Assembly: GCA_964406505.1 (NCBI GenBank) | Contig: CAYORX010000005.1 | Location: 1 to 64,000, forward strand | Direction of reading: 5' to 3' | Source: DTU015 sp964406505 | Lineage (GTDB): Bacteria; Bacillota; Sulfobacillia; Fermentithermobacillales; Fermentithermobacillaceae | DNA length: 64,000 nucleotides | Shown here: positions 17,563 through 26,757 of the stretch, piece after piece | Numbering within the stretch: the first letter of the stretch is position 1 | Layout: each line of letters starts with the position of its first letter | Notes under the pieces: generated by a model | The model's input: the letters and a program-made list of their open reading frames with translations, nothing else | Told to the model about the DNA's origin: nothing | Database searches by the model: none | Position numbers and translations under genes: made by a program

Positions 17563-18756
17563 TCAAAATGCTTTAGCTGCTTGGGCTATCAAGGACAAAC
17601 ATATGATGAAAATAAACGATGTGGAAAACAAGGTTATTGCCAAAAAGCCCACACCGCTTGCCATCACGTGTAAAGAGCGCCGAACTCGAGAGCCACATGT
17701 AGGTCCTAAAACCGCAAGTGCTGCGCGCCATGCAACGAAACACGCCACGACTTTAACCAATGGAGAAAAAACAACCCCTAGAATCACAATACTTCCCGCC
17801 AAACCTACCGCCGATCTTAAAGCGAATAATGAGTGGAAAAACATGTCCATGGTGTCTCCTACCATTTTGCCCGCCACAGGAATAAAAGTTGAGCTCATAT
17901 ATTTCGCAGTACGCAACGCAATAGTATCTGCAACGCCAGCGGCTGCTCGTTCACCCGTCACCACTCCCACAAATGCCACAAGTAAAATTCCCATGCCAAT
18001 GAAAGCTATCTGGCGCAGCATTTCGGCTATACCTGACACTCGTTCGCCGCCACCAAAATTACCCGCCATATCCACAGTGATAGAAGTAAATATCAAGGGA
18101 AAAGCTATGTCCAGAATAAAAACGCTTACAAATGTACCCATTCCGAATATCGTGGGGTGAAGCACTCCAGCAGTTACAGGAGCCCCGGATATCATTACCA
18201 TGCTTGTAACTACGGGTATGAAGGCAAAAAAAGCTGCTCTAAGATTCTCTACAGTTTCGGCGGCTAACCCCAAAATATCTTTGAAAGAAAATATCGCTAT
18301 CAAAACTAGAACCATATATGCTGAAGTCTCGGCGATCTGACTAGCCCCATCTGGAGCCATTGTTTTGCCTAAAATGTTAAGACACGAAATTGTTACTCCT
18401 ACCAAAATTATTTGTCCTAATATTTTTGCATAACCTGCAAAATCACCTAAGACTTGTGCCGATAACATATTTAAACACTCTTTAAAACTAGCTCCCTTAC
18501 CGGCAAGAATATCGTGTATAAATTCATTGAAACTGATTTTTTCTTGCCTAAATACTTCTTCAAACATCTGTATCATCGGCTGGCTTAATCCTGAATTTCC
18601 CATGTCATCCAAGGTTTCTTCTAAAATTGAATTAGAAAACCAAGCCATACAAACATTTGGACAGAAACTTAACATAATAAGTGCAAGCAAAAATATAGAT
18701 GTCATATGTATACGGTACTTTAAAAGCACCTTTATCCACACCCTCCAATTTGCCAA
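17563..18756 (-). CDS. spoIIIAE: Stage III sporulation protein AE
   Basis: This large polytopic membrane protein of the feeding-tube channel has an N-terminal signal-like helix (FLLALIMLSFCPNVCMA), a lumenal stretch, then seven or eight membrane helices. It is of the normal size (about 390 aa). The frame opens at a TTG at 18756, right after spoIIIAD, but that codon has no ribosome site. A GTG at 18729, preceded by GGAGG, is also possible, so the N-terminus is uncertain by about nine residues. Confidence 0.94.
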   Translation of the reverse strand: MANWRVWIKVLLKYRIHMTSIFLLALIMLSFCPNVCMAWFSNSILEETLDDMGNSGLSQPMIQMFEEVFRQEKISFNEFIHDILAGKGASFKECLNMLSAQVLGDFAGYAKILGQIILVGVTISCLNILGKTMAPDGASQIAETSAYMVLVLIAIFSFKDILGLAAETVENLRAAFFAFIPVVTSMVMISGAPVTAGVLHPTIFGMGTFVSVFILDIAFPLIFTSITVDMAGNFGGGERVSGIAEMLRQIAFIGMGILLVAFVGVVTGERAAAGVADTIALRTAKYMSSTFIPVAGKMVGDTMDMFFHSLFALRSAVGLAGSIVILGVVFSPLVKVVACFVAWRAALAVLGPTCGSRVRRSLHVMASGVGFLAITLFSTSFIFIICLSLIAQAAKAF

Positions 18757-19143
18757 TCAGCTTAAAAGGGTTCTTATAAGATCGACGATGCCTTGAATAA
18801 TTGGAACTGAACATAGAAGTATTAGAATCTTACCTGCCATTTCAACTCTTGAAGCGATGAGGTTCTCATTGGCATCCCTACAAATTGATGCGCCCAAGTC
18901 GGCAATATATGAAACCGCCAATACCTTGAGCACTATGCCGAAATACAATGGTTCTAATCCCGATTCTAGGGCTATATCTGAAAAAGTTATGATTACCGTT
19001 TTTAGGGCTGGCAATACTGCTACCAGAATAGAAATACTTGCTACCATAGAGAAAGTTATGGCGAACTCAGGGCGTTCTTTACGCACAATTATTAATATCA
19101 AACTAGCGGTTATGGCCCATACTACTATTTGGAATATATCCAT
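18757..19143 (-). CDS. spoIIIAD: Stage III sporulation protein AD
   Basis: This 128-residue membrane protein has four hydrophobic segments, typical of SpoIIIAD, a paralogue-like partner of SpoIIIAC. The start ATG at 19143 follows a GAGGTGT site. It abuts spoIIIAE without a gap. It is part of the mother-cell complex made under sigma-E. Confidence 0.92.
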   Translation of the reverse strand: MDIFQIVVWAITASLILIIVRKERPEFAITFSMVASISILVAVLPALKTVIITFSDIALESGLEPLYFGIVLKVLAVSYIADLGASICRDANENLIASRVEMAGKILILLCSVPIIQGIVDLIRTLLS

Positions 19144-19155
19144 CTACGATACACC

Positions 19156-19365
19156 TCAAAGAAGATGAAAAGTAGATTTTACGGCTTGGAAGAAATCCGC
19201 CACCACCCTCATAACCATTGACAATACTATGATCACCCCTGTCAATGTGATGAGCCAGGCATATTCTTCCTTGCCTGCCTGCTTAACAATTGCATGCAAC
19301 ACAGATACAATAATGGCTAATCCCGCTATTTTAAAGATCAGATCTGTGTTGAGCAACTCGCTCAC
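19156..19365 (-). CDS. spoIIIAC: Stage III sporulation protein AC
   Basis: This 69-residue protein has two membrane helices, the expected size of SpoIIIAC (DLIFKIAGLAIIVSVLHAIV, then a second helix before MRVVADFF). The start is GTG at 19365 with AGGGG upstream. It lies three bases after spoIIIAB. No anomalies are visible. Confidence 0.92.
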   Translation of the reverse strand: MSELLNTDLIFKIAGLAIIVSVLHAIVKQAGKEEYAWLITLTGVIIVLSMVMRVVADFFQAVKSTFHLL

Positions 19366-19368
19366 CCC

Positions 19369-19902
19369 TTACAGCAACACGATTACAAGACCTAACGCGA
19401 AAAGTACTCCTATGGAACGATACATCTTAGCTTTTCTTACATGTTCTTCATGGATAAAATTTCGGTAATTTCTTAATTCATTTATTGCAACATCTATAAA
19501 ACTGATCTGTTCTTTCCACCCCCATATCCCCAGGTTCTTCACAAGAACCTTCAATATTTCCAATTCCCGATTAGGTAACTTCTGATGCTGACCATGCTCA
19601 AGCGCCAAATTAAACGCCTCTTCAACCGTTCGCCTTTGTTCCATCCCAGATAGATTTCCTATCATTGAAAATAGCGCACCCGTGTTACCTCCAACCTTAC
19701 TCCCCACATTAGACAAAGCTTTAGGTAATGTAGAAAGCGAATATGAAACCTCGCCAGATAAGCTGACTAGGGCAATTTCGCATCTATTCAATTCGTCCAA
19801 CTCTGTTTCAAACTTGCCCGCGACTATCTTGCCGCTGAAAATACCCGCGCAAATTACAAGAATTGAACCTAGCGCTTTTATCCAATAAAACCCGTAAGCC
19901 AT
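19369..19902 (-). CDS. spoIIIAB: Stage III sporulation protein AB
   Basis: This 177-residue protein is anchored by an N-terminal helix (about 8-25) and a C-terminal helix, with a cytoplasmic helical domain that resembles type II secretion GspF domains. It starts immediately after the spoIIIAA stop, whose last codons supply the GGAGAG ribosome site. It is a component of the SpoIIIA channel. Confidence 0.92.
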   Translation of the reverse strand: MAYGFYWIKALGSILVICAGIFSGKIVAGKFETELDELNRCEIALVSLSGEVSYSLSTLPKALSNVGSKVGGNTGALFSMIGNLSGMEQRRTVEEAFNLALEHGQHQKLPNRELEILKVLVKNLGIWGWKEQISFIDVAINELRNYRNFIHEEHVRKAKMYRSIGVLFALGLVIVLL

Positions 19903-20838
19903 TTAGTTTATCTCTCCAATAAATTCTACGGTTCCCGGGCCGCAGCGTTTAGATAACACAAGTGCTTTTGTAAAATATCTTTTTGAAATCAACCATGAAG
20001 AATAAGGCTTACTTTCAATGTCATCTAGATCTTTACCGTGACAACTAGCAATCACTCGAACACCGCCAGACAAGGCCATAGCTACCGCTTTAGCATCTTC
20101 TTCTCCGCCCAATTCATCTGTTACGATAATTTCAGGGTTCATAGAACGAAGTAATATGATAATTCCTTTAGCTTTTGGACACCTGTCAAGTACATCTGCC
20201 CGCGGACCCACATCGAGCTGTGGAATTCCGCCGCAGCAAGCGGCGATTTCTGAACGCTCATCCACTATGGCGATTTGGGAAGGAAGCAGATTTATCGAAG
20301 GCATTCCCGTTCCTAAAATCCTGCAAAAATCTCTTAGAAATGTTGTTTTCCCACAACCGGGGGGAGAAATGATCAAAGTAGATGCAATTACTTGGTTTGG
20401 CGAAACTAGCTTATCAACCACTCCCTCTGCAACACCCTTAACTTGTCTCGCGATGCGAAAACATAGTGCCGAAATATTTCTGAGTCTGTGCTCACCATCG
20501 GCATAAGCGATCATTTGACCGGTTAATCCTACCCTGTGCCCGCCAGGTATCGTTATGTATCCACCCTTGAATTCGTTTTCTAAAGCATAATAGGAACAAT
20601 CAGTAATAATGGACAATACTTTTTCAATATCGGCCGGAGCTACGATTAAATCGTGCATCAAAATGTCTTTGTCCGAAAACCCAAGACACAAAGGCAGTCC
20701 AGTTCGCAAACGTATTTCCTGAATCATTTTCGCTTGTTTTGGGTGGGCATTAATCCATTTAGAAAGGGTTTCTTTTAATCTTGTGGAGTAAAGCGGTAAA
20801 ATATCTTGTTTTAGAATATTCACGACTGTTTTAGCCAT
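19903..20838 (-). CDS. spoIIIAA: Stage III sporulation protein AA (ATPase)
   Basis: This cytoplasmic ATPase is thought to power the SpoIIIA-SpoIIQ channel and is related to secretion ATPases. Walker A is SPPGCGKTTFLRD, and a Walker B-like stretch is EIIVTDELGGEEDAKAV. The length of 311 aa is normal. The start ATG at 20838 is preceded by GAGGAGGAG. It heads the eight-gene spoIIIA operon. A sigma-E promoter is expected in the 20839-20915 gap, but I see only partial matches. Confidence 0.95.
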   Translation of the reverse strand: MAKTVVNILKQDILPLYSTRLKETLSKWINAHPKQAKMIQEIRLRTGLPLCLGFSDKDILMHDLIVAPADIEKVLSIITDCSYYALENEFKGGYITIPGGHRVGLTGQMIAYADGEHRLRNISALCFRIARQVKGVAEGVVDKLVSPNQVIASTLIISPPGCGKTTFLRDFCRILGTGMPSINLLPSQIAIVDERSEIAACCGGIPQLDVGPRADVLDRCPKAKGIIILLRSMNPEIIVTDELGGEEDAKAVAMALSGGVRVIASCHGKDLDDIESKPYSSWLISKRYFTKALVLSKRCGPGTVEFIGEIN

Positions 20839-20917
20839 ACTAGGTTCTCCTCCTCGTTGTCATAACATATTGCTATGGACGAGCTTATATGACTAAATGA
20901 ATGAGAAACTAAACGGA

Positions 20918-20948
20918 AAAGCAGCTAGAACTACATGCTAGCTGCTTT
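20918..20948 (-). terminator. Intrinsic terminator between the zinc-ribbon gene and spoIIIA
   Basis: Arms AAAGCAGCTAG (20918-20928 on the plus strand) and CTAGCTGCTTT (20938-20948) pair perfectly over 11 bp, with a TTTTCCGTTT tail on the minus strand. This separates the efp transcription unit from the sporulation operon. Confidence 0.8.
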
Positions 20949-21004
20949 CAAATTAACCTTATATAGAGATAGCTTCGTAGTTAGCCTATAGCAATCGGCA
21001 TATC

Positions 21005-21460
21005 TTAAAGTTCTGTTTTATCCCGTTTTTTTATGCCATCCCATTCGTCGTCGATTTCTTGATTCTCCCAAGGGTTTTCATCAAACTCAGAAATCTCATC
21101 AGCCCAATCGATATCGTCAGGGGTAAATACTTCGCCACATTCGGAACATATAATTTCCGTATCCGGCTCTATCAGAATCGTTGGCTCTATTTCCAATGCT
21201 GCCCCACATTCTGGACAATACACATCAACATATTCTCCGGTATATATTTCTTCCTCAAGATCGGCGAGATCGTCGTCTATACAATTAACGTATTCCTCAA
21301 TTTCGTCCTGCCCTACCAGAACATCGGAAATTACATAAGCCATTTCTTCGATGATATCAGCCATAACTTTGATTGCCTTACCTTCATTAGTTTCTTCGGA
21401 AATTTTCAGTCCCTCGATCAAGCCCTGTAAATAAGATACCCGTTCGTTAAGGTCGTACAC
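21005..21460 (-). CDS. CD1247-type zinc-ribbon protein
   Basis: This 151-residue acidic protein has an N-terminal helical domain (MYDLNERVSYLQGLIEGL onward, coiled-coil-like), and a zinc ribbon formed by CPECG and CSECG about 30 residues apart. This layout matches the CD1247 N-terminal-domain proteins that sit between efp and spoIIIAA in many Clostridia. The function is unknown; RNA polymerase or ribosome association is conceivable from the zinc ribbon but not shown. The start ATG at 21460 has GAGGAGG upstream. Confidence 0.85.
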   Translation of the reverse strand: MYDLNERVSYLQGLIEGLKISEETNEGKAIKVMADIIEEMAYVISDVLVGQDEIEEYVNCIDDDLADLEEEIYTGEYVDVYCPECGAALEIEPTILIEPDTEIICSECGEVFTPDDIDWADEISEFDENPWENQEIDDEWDGIKKRDKTEL

Positions 21461-21486
21461 TTTGCTACCTCCTCAACCTACATAAT

Positions 21487-22050
21487 TTAATTGGAAACTC
21501 GTTCAATATACGCACCGGTTCTAGTATCGATCTTAAGCACATCTCCATGGTTTATAAACAACGGCACCTTGACGACTACCCCGGTTTCCAAAACAGCATC
21601 TTTGCTCCCGCCTGTAGCAGTGTCGCCCCTGAAACCCGGATCAGTCTGAGTTACTGCAAGCTCAACGAAAATAGGCAAATCCACTCCAATAATCTCTTCC
21701 TTAAAACTCAGAAGGTGAACATTCATGTTTTCTTTAAGATATAAAGTGTTGTCGCCTATAGTATCAGCCATTACAGTAGTTTGTTCATAAGTAGATGTAT
21801 CCATGAAAACATATTCGTCACCTAAACCGTAAAGGTATTGAACTTCGCGACGCTCTATCCGAGCCCTAGGAAACCTCTCCCCTGCAGTAAAAGTCTTATC
21901 TAGTGTCACACCGGTAATTATATTTTTAACCTTGGTTCTTACAAAAGCAGAACCCTTACCAGGTTTAACATGTAAAAACTCAACCACAGTCCATGGGTGT
22001 CCATCAATCTCAATAGTTATTCCTGTACGGAAATCATTGGTCGATATCAT
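21487..22050 (-). CDS. efp: Elongation factor P
   Basis: EF-P relieves ribosome stalling at proline runs. The 187-residue three-domain protein contains the loop HVKPGKGSAFVRT, whose Lys (PGK) is the usual modification site, and ends with the conserved GAYIERV. The start ATG at 22050 is clear, and pepP lies just upstream. The pepP-efp order is the classical one. Confidence 0.97.
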   Translation of the reverse strand: MISTNDFRTGITIEIDGHPWTVVEFLHVKPGKGSAFVRTKVKNIITGVTLDKTFTAGERFPRARIERREVQYLYGLGDEYVFMDTSTYEQTTVMADTIGDNTLYLKENMNVHLLSFKEEIIGVDLPIFVELAVTQTDPGFRGDTATGGSKDAVLETGVVVKVPLFINHGDVLKIDTRTGAYIERVSN

Positions 22051-22089
22051 AATAACTACCCCGATTCTCGCAAACTAATTCTTGTGTCA

Positions 22090-23151
22090 CTAAACTACTA
22101 TGAGCTGCTTCTCACTTACAGTCAGGTTCCTATTGCCGTCTTCCGTAACAACCACAAGATCCTCAATTCTAACTCCGCCAAAACCGGGAATGTAAATACC
22201 TGGCTCTACCGTTACCACCATACCTGGTCGCAACACATCTTCCGAAGCCCTGCCAACGGACGGCCTTTCGTGGACGTTGAGCCCCACGCCGTGCCCCATG
22301 CCGTGCCCAAAGTATTTGCCATATCCTGCATCTTCAATGACTTTTCTTCCTGCATAATCGACTTGTTTGCCAACAACACCCGGTTTAACAGCTGAAAGTG
22401 AAGCGAGCTGAGCTTTTAATACAGTTTCATAGATCTTGCGGTGTTTATCACTTACAGGCCCAACTACGACCGTCCTAGTCATATCTGAGCAATAACCGTT
22501 ATAGCGGGCTCCAAAATCAAAGGTCACAAACTCGCCCGGTTTGAGCTTTTTATCTGTTGGCCTGCCGTGAGGCAACGAAGAACGTTCGCCTGATACGACT
22601 ATAAACGGAAAAGCCACACCCTCGGAACCCGATTTTCTCATTTTGAATTCTAGTTCCAAAGCGAGATCTATTTCTTTCACACCCGCTCTTATAGACGACA
22701 ACACTTCTTTAAAAGCGCTTTGAGCTATTTCTTGAGCTTTTGCGATACATTCTATTTCGGTTTCAGATTTTATTTCTCTGAGCTCCTCTACCCATCCTGA
22801 CACACCTATCAGGTTTAAATCTTTAAAGTTCTTCAAGAACTTTTCCCAAATTACATACGTGACATGATCCTTTTCGAAAGCAATAGTATTGATTCCCAAA
22901 CTAGCCATGGTTTGTTTTATAACATCTGTTTCGATTAACGTCTGGATTATCGTAAAACCCGGCGATTCTTGCGCAGCTTGCTCGGTATAACGGGAATCTG
23001 TAAAGATAATTGCTTCATCGGGTGTTATAAGCAAACTACCTGCACTACCGGTAAAACCCGACAAGAAACGCAAATTTATCATATCCGACACTAAAAAGGC
23101 ATCTACTGAAGCTTTCGTTAGTTTACCTTTTAGTTTTTCTATTCGTTCCAT
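22090..23151 (-). CDS. Xaa-Pro aminopeptidase (M24B)
   Basis: This metallopeptidase removes an N-terminal residue preceding proline. Metal ligands are visible in DFGARYNGYCSDMTRT, the GHGMGHGVGL stretch with VHERP, TVEPGIYIPG and GVRIEDLV. An N-terminal creatinase-like domain covers residues 1-125. The length of 353 aa is typical of the short YqhT type. The ribosome site GGAGGTG precedes the ATG at 23151. It lies between glyA and efp. Confidence 0.94.
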   Translation of the reverse strand: MERIEKLKGKLTKASVDAFLVSDMINLRFLSGFTGSAGSLLITPDEAIIFTDSRYTEQAAQESPGFTIIQTLIETDVIKQTMASLGINTIAFEKDHVTYVIWEKFLKNFKDLNLIGVSGWVEELREIKSETEIECIAKAQEIAQSAFKEVLSSIRAGVKEIDLALELEFKMRKSGSEGVAFPFIVVSGERSSLPHGRPTDKKLKPGEFVTFDFGARYNGYCSDMTRTVVVGPVSDKHRKIYETVLKAQLASLSAVKPGVVGKQVDYAGRKVIEDAGYGKYFGHGMGHGVGLNVHERPSVGRASEDVLRPGMVVTVEPGIYIPGFGGVRIEDLVVVTEDGNRNLTVSEKQLIVV

Positions 23152-23183
23152 CTGGAAACTTCACCTCCGGAACTGGACTAAGA

Positions 23184-24434
23184 TCAAACGTTATAAAATG
23201 GGAACCCATCGGTCAGTTCCTTCACCCGCTGTGCCACTTTCTTGAGTTCTGTTTTATCATCTTTAGACGATAGCGTAGCGTCAATTAAAGAAGCAACTAC
23301 TTTCATTTCATCTTCTTTCATACCCCTAGTTGTGATCGCAGGAGTACCTATTCTTATTCCACTAGTTATTGTTGGTCTTCTTTTGTCAAATGGAATAGCA
23401 TTTTTATTAACTGCAATCCCGACACTATCTAAGACTGTTTCCGCTTGCACACCAGTAATATTTTTTGGCGTGAGATCAAGTAGAATAAGATGGGTATCTG
23501 TTCCACCTGACACCAACCTATATCCCAGCGCTAAAAGTTCTTTTGCTAAAGCATTTGCGTTTTTCACGATTTGTTCTTGATACTGCTTAAACGATGGTTC
23601 AAGTGCTTCTTTGAAAGCAACCGCTTTCGCTGCAATGATGTGCATAAGCGGTCCGCCTTGAATTCCCGGGAAAATTGCCTTATCTATATCCTGAGCCATG
23701 TCTTTGGTACATAAAATCATACCGCCCCTTGGCCCTCTTAAAGTTTTGTGAGTGGTGCTTGTAACAAAAGTAGAATAAGGAACCGGTGATGGATGAAGAC
23801 CAGCCGCTACAAGACCTGCAAAATGGGCCATATCCGTCATTAAATACGCGCCCACATCATCGGCAATAGCTCTGAAGATCTCAAAATTTATGGCTCTAGG
23901 ATAAGCGCTTCCACCGGCGACAATCAGTTTAGGTTTGTGTTCTTTAGCTAACGCCCTTACTTGATCATAGTCAATTACTTCTGTTTTGGGGTCTACACCA
24001 TAAGAAACAAAACTATATAGCTTGCCCGAAAAATTGACAGGGCTTCCATGTGTCAAATGGCCCCCATGCGCGAGGTCCATACCCATAACTGTATCACCAG
24101 GCTTTAACACCGAAAAGTATACTGCAGTATTTGCCTGTGACCCGGAATGGGGCTGAACGTTTGCATGTTCTGCATCGAAAAGTTGTTTTACCCTATTTCG
24201 TGCCAGATTTTCCGCAACATCAACAAACTCACATCCGCCATAATATCTTTTTCCAGGATATCCTTCTGCATACTTGTTGGTAAGCACTGAACCTGCCGCT
24301 TCTAAAACTGCATTTGAAACAAGGTTTTCGGATGCTATGAGTTCAATTACATTCATTTGTCGGTTTCTCTCATTATCGACTACTTCCTTGATCTGAGGAT
24401 CTGTTTCAGCTAAGCTTTTGAGTTGAAATTTCAT
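23184..24434 (-). CDS. glyA: Serine hydroxymethyltransferase
   Basis: GlyA interconverts serine and glycine with tetrahydrofolate carrying the one-carbon unit. The PLP lysine is in TTHKTLRGPRGG, and the segments AHGGHLTHGSPVN and HSGSQANTAVY are typical. I choose the ATG at 24434 (416 aa), nine bases after AAGGTGG; a GTG at 24446 lies inside that ribosome site. Its place between lpdA and the pepP-efp pair ties it to glycine cleavage, since methylene-THF from GcvT is its co-substrate. Confidence 0.96.
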   Translation of the reverse strand: MKFQLKSLAETDPQIKEVVDNERNRQMNVIELIASENLVSNAVLEAAGSVLTNKYAEGYPGKRYYGGCEFVDVAENLARNRVKQLFDAEHANVQPHSGSQANTAVYFSVLKPGDTVMGMDLAHGGHLTHGSPVNFSGKLYSFVSYGVDPKTEVIDYDQVRALAKEHKPKLIVAGGSAYPRAINFEIFRAIADDVGAYLMTDMAHFAGLVAAGLHPSPVPYSTFVTSTTHKTLRGPRGGMILCTKDMAQDIDKAIFPGIQGGPLMHIIAAKAVAFKEALEPSFKQYQEQIVKNANALAKELLALGYRLVSGGTDTHLILLDLTPKNITGVQAETVLDSVGIAVNKNAIPFDKRRPTITSGIRIGTPAITTRGMKEDEMKVVASLIDATLSSKDDKTELKKVAQRVKELTDGFPFYNV

Positions 24435-24486
24435 TGTTGTTTCCACCTTTCAGTTTTGAGTTGTTTCCCAATTTTTTTATGCTCCA

Positions 24487-25881
24487 TTACCTACGCTGAC
24501 GAGATAAAAGGTGAATAGCTCTATCGTCGATTCCTTGGAATGCTTCCATAACTGTTTCAGAAAGAGTAGGGTGCGCATAAATCATGCCTGCGACTTCTTT
24601 CGCTGAAAGCCCAAGTTGAATAGCAAGAGTGCCTTGATGAATAAGGTCATCTGCATGAGCCCCCAATATATGCATACCAAGTACTTTTCCGGTTCCTGCG
24701 TCTGCCACGACTTTAACCAAACCATCAATTGCGCCCATAGATAGTGCCTTACCATTTGCCCCGAATGGAAATTTGGAAACTTTAATCTGCAAACCTTGCT
24801 TCTTAGCTTCTTGTTCAGTATATCCTACTGATGAACATTCAGGAATCGAAAAAACGCACGCGGGAACAGCAGTGTAATCCATAAGTTTTGGTGTTCCAAA
24901 AATATTTTCCATAACTGTCATGCCTTCTACCGAAGCCCCATGAGCAAGATATGTCCTCCCTACTACATCGCCTATGGCCCAAATTCCCGGAACGTTAGTG
25001 GCCATATACCCGTCAACTTTAATACCTTTTTTGTCATAATCTACTCCTAAATTTTCAAGATCAATCCCACCAAAATTAGGGGCTCTACCCACAGCAGACA
25101 ACACAACATCAGCTTCGAATCTTTTTTCGTCACCCCGTTTAGTTTTCGCTGTTACGATCTTGTGAGTGCCGTTACTTTCAACTTTTGAAACTGACGTATT
25201 CGTGTGAATCTTAATGCCTTTCCTTCTAAGCAACAACGCTAATCTACGAGAAATTTCCTGATCTATATTAGGCAATATGGCGGGTAAAAGCTCGACTATA
25301 TCCACCTGAGCCCCAAACGCTGCAAATATACATGCAAACTCTATTCCGATAACTCCACCGCCGATTATGCATAATCGCTCCGGTACATGATCCAACTCTA
25401 GCATCTCATCAGAAGTTATCGTGTTATCTTTTAAAAAAGGCAAAGTGAAATGCGAAGAACCAGTCGCAATCACTATATTCTTTGTTTCCAATACCTGAAC
25501 CGAGCCATCTTTTGATGTTACCTCTACTTTGCCTGCAACAGGCACTTGAGCCCATCCCTTATAAACTTCAATACCATTTCCATTTACTAACTTTTCAATA
25601 CCATCAACTAGCTGTTTAACCGTGTTACGCTTATGTTCAGCTACAGCATCGAAATTGAGTGTGACTTCGCTGGTCTCCACACCAAATTTGCTGGCGTCCT
25701 GTGCATTCAAATAAGTAGAGGCTGAATGTACCAAGGCTTTTGTCGGAATACATCCTACATTCAAGCAGGTCCCACCCATTTTGTTTGCTTCTACAAGAGC
25801 AATTTTGCCACCCATCTGTGCGCCCCTTATAGAAGCAACATAACCACCCGGACCCCCACCAATAACTACAACATCAAACAT
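24487..25881 (-). CDS. lpdA: Dihydrolipoamide dehydrogenase (glycine cleavage L protein)
   Basis: This flavoprotein reoxidises the lipoyl arm of GcvH with NAD. The redox-active pair is in GGTCLNVGCIPTKA. FAD motif VIGGGPGGYVASI and NAD motif IIGGGVIGIEFACIF follow in order, and the C-terminal catalytic His-Glu segment is YAHPTLSETVMEAF. The length is 464 aa. It is flanked by lipM and glyA with no pyruvate dehydrogenase genes nearby, so it most likely serves the glycine cleavage system. The ribosome site GAGGAGG supports the ATG at 25881. Confidence 0.95.
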   Translation of the reverse strand: MFDVVVIGGGPGGYVASIRGAQMGGKIALVEANKMGGTCLNVGCIPTKALVHSASTYLNAQDASKFGVETSEVTLNFDAVAEHKRNTVKQLVDGIEKLVNGNGIEVYKGWAQVPVAGKVEVTSKDGSVQVLETKNIVIATGSSHFTLPFLKDNTITSDEMLELDHVPERLCIIGGGVIGIEFACIFAAFGAQVDIVELLPAILPNIDQEISRRLALLLRRKGIKIHTNTSVSKVESNGTHKIVTAKTKRGDEKRFEADVVLSAVGRAPNFGGIDLENLGVDYDKKGIKVDGYMATNVPGIWAIGDVVGRTYLAHGASVEGMTVMENIFGTPKLMDYTAVPACVFSIPECSSVGYTEQEAKKQGLQIKVSKFPFGANGKALSMGAIDGLVKVVADAGTGKVLGMHILGAHADDLIHQGTLAIQLGLSAKEVAGMIYAHPTLSETVMEAFQGIDDRAIHLLSRQRR

Positions 25882-25911
25882 ATGGTTAACCTCCTCGTAT
25901 TTAATGATTAA

Positions 25912-26757
25912 CTATTTAACGTCGCAAACAGCTTTGCCTGTTCGCGTCATTGTCCATAAATTAGATCCATACTTATTTTGACATAACTCGACACTTTCTT
26001 GTATTTCGGTAGGGGTTAGACATCCTTTTCGTAATACCCAGCCGAAGGTGGTTTCAAATGCTGTCACCATAGCTTTCTCAAGCCGGTCGTAGCTTATATC
26101 AGCGTCATATATTTGACGTAAACCTGCCGCTTTTTTAGATAATAAAGACTTGATACGTTTGGCGTGCATATCCGTACGAGTTTTAAGACAGCTAACTGTC
26201 TTTGAAAAATCTATATACAAAGGAATTGAACCATGTTGGAGTATTACCCCACCCCTCCGTACTTGTGCTGAGCCAATTATTTTCTTGCCATGAGCTGTGA
26301 TTTCATACCACGAAGGTGCTGAAAAACATGCAGGTTGCTTAAACCTACTGTCTCTAGACGTAACTCCACGCTCCAACGCCGTTAGTTTGGCGGGCAAACC
26401 GAGGTTTTGGAGCCCACACACTAGCGCCTGGGAAATCTTCTTATAGGTCTCAAGTATAGAACCTGACATCAATTTTTCAGAAATGACGAGGCTGTACGTA
26501 AGTTCGTCATCGTGTAATACACTTTTTCCACCTGTAGCACGTCTAACAATATCAAAGTTGAAAGCTTTCAATCTTTGAAGATCTATTTCACGAGCAACAT
26601 CCTGAAAACGCCCCAACGATAGGCATGCAGGATTCCATCGGTAAAACCGCAAAGTAGGGCCAACTTCACCTCTTTGACAAGCATTATGTATTGCCTCATC
26701 TACTGCCATATTGAACTTGCCCTTAAAGAACGGGTGAGATAAATATCTTATCTTCAT
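25912..26757 (-). CDS. lipM: Lipoyl-carrier octanoyltransferase, LipM type
   Basis: This member of the BirA/LplA/LipB superfamily has RRATGGKSVLHDDELTYS (substrate loop), a Cys at position 144 in QPACFSAPSWYEI, and the lysine of HGKKIIGSAQ. The Cys in this setting marks LipM octanoyltransferases, which move octanoate from ACP to lipoyl domains; lipoate ligases lack it. The length of 281 aa fits. Its start overlaps the upstream radical SAM gene as ATGA. Together the three genes would give endogenous lipoylation of GcvH. Lipoate ligase activity remains possible. Confidence 0.85.
   Translation of the reverse strand: MKIRYLSHPFFKGKFNMAVDEAIHNACQRGEVGPTLRFYRWNPACLSLGRFQDVAREIDLQRLKAFNFDIVRRATGGKSVLHDDELTYSLVISEKLMSGSILETYKKISQALVCGLQNLGLPAKLTALERGVTSRDSRFKQPACFSAPSWYEITAHGKKIIGSAQVRRGGVILQHGSIPLYIDFSKTVSCLKTRTDMHAKRIKSLLSKKAAGLRQIYDADISYDRLEKAMVTAFETTFGWVLRKGCLTPTEIQESVELCQNKYGSNLWTMTRTGKAVCDVK

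Noticed and set aside
17384..18160. 258-codon plus-strand frame opposite spoIIIAF/spoIIIAE
   Set aside because: It is antisense to two well-supported sporulation genes, with low-complexity Thr/Ala/Pro content and no ribosome site.
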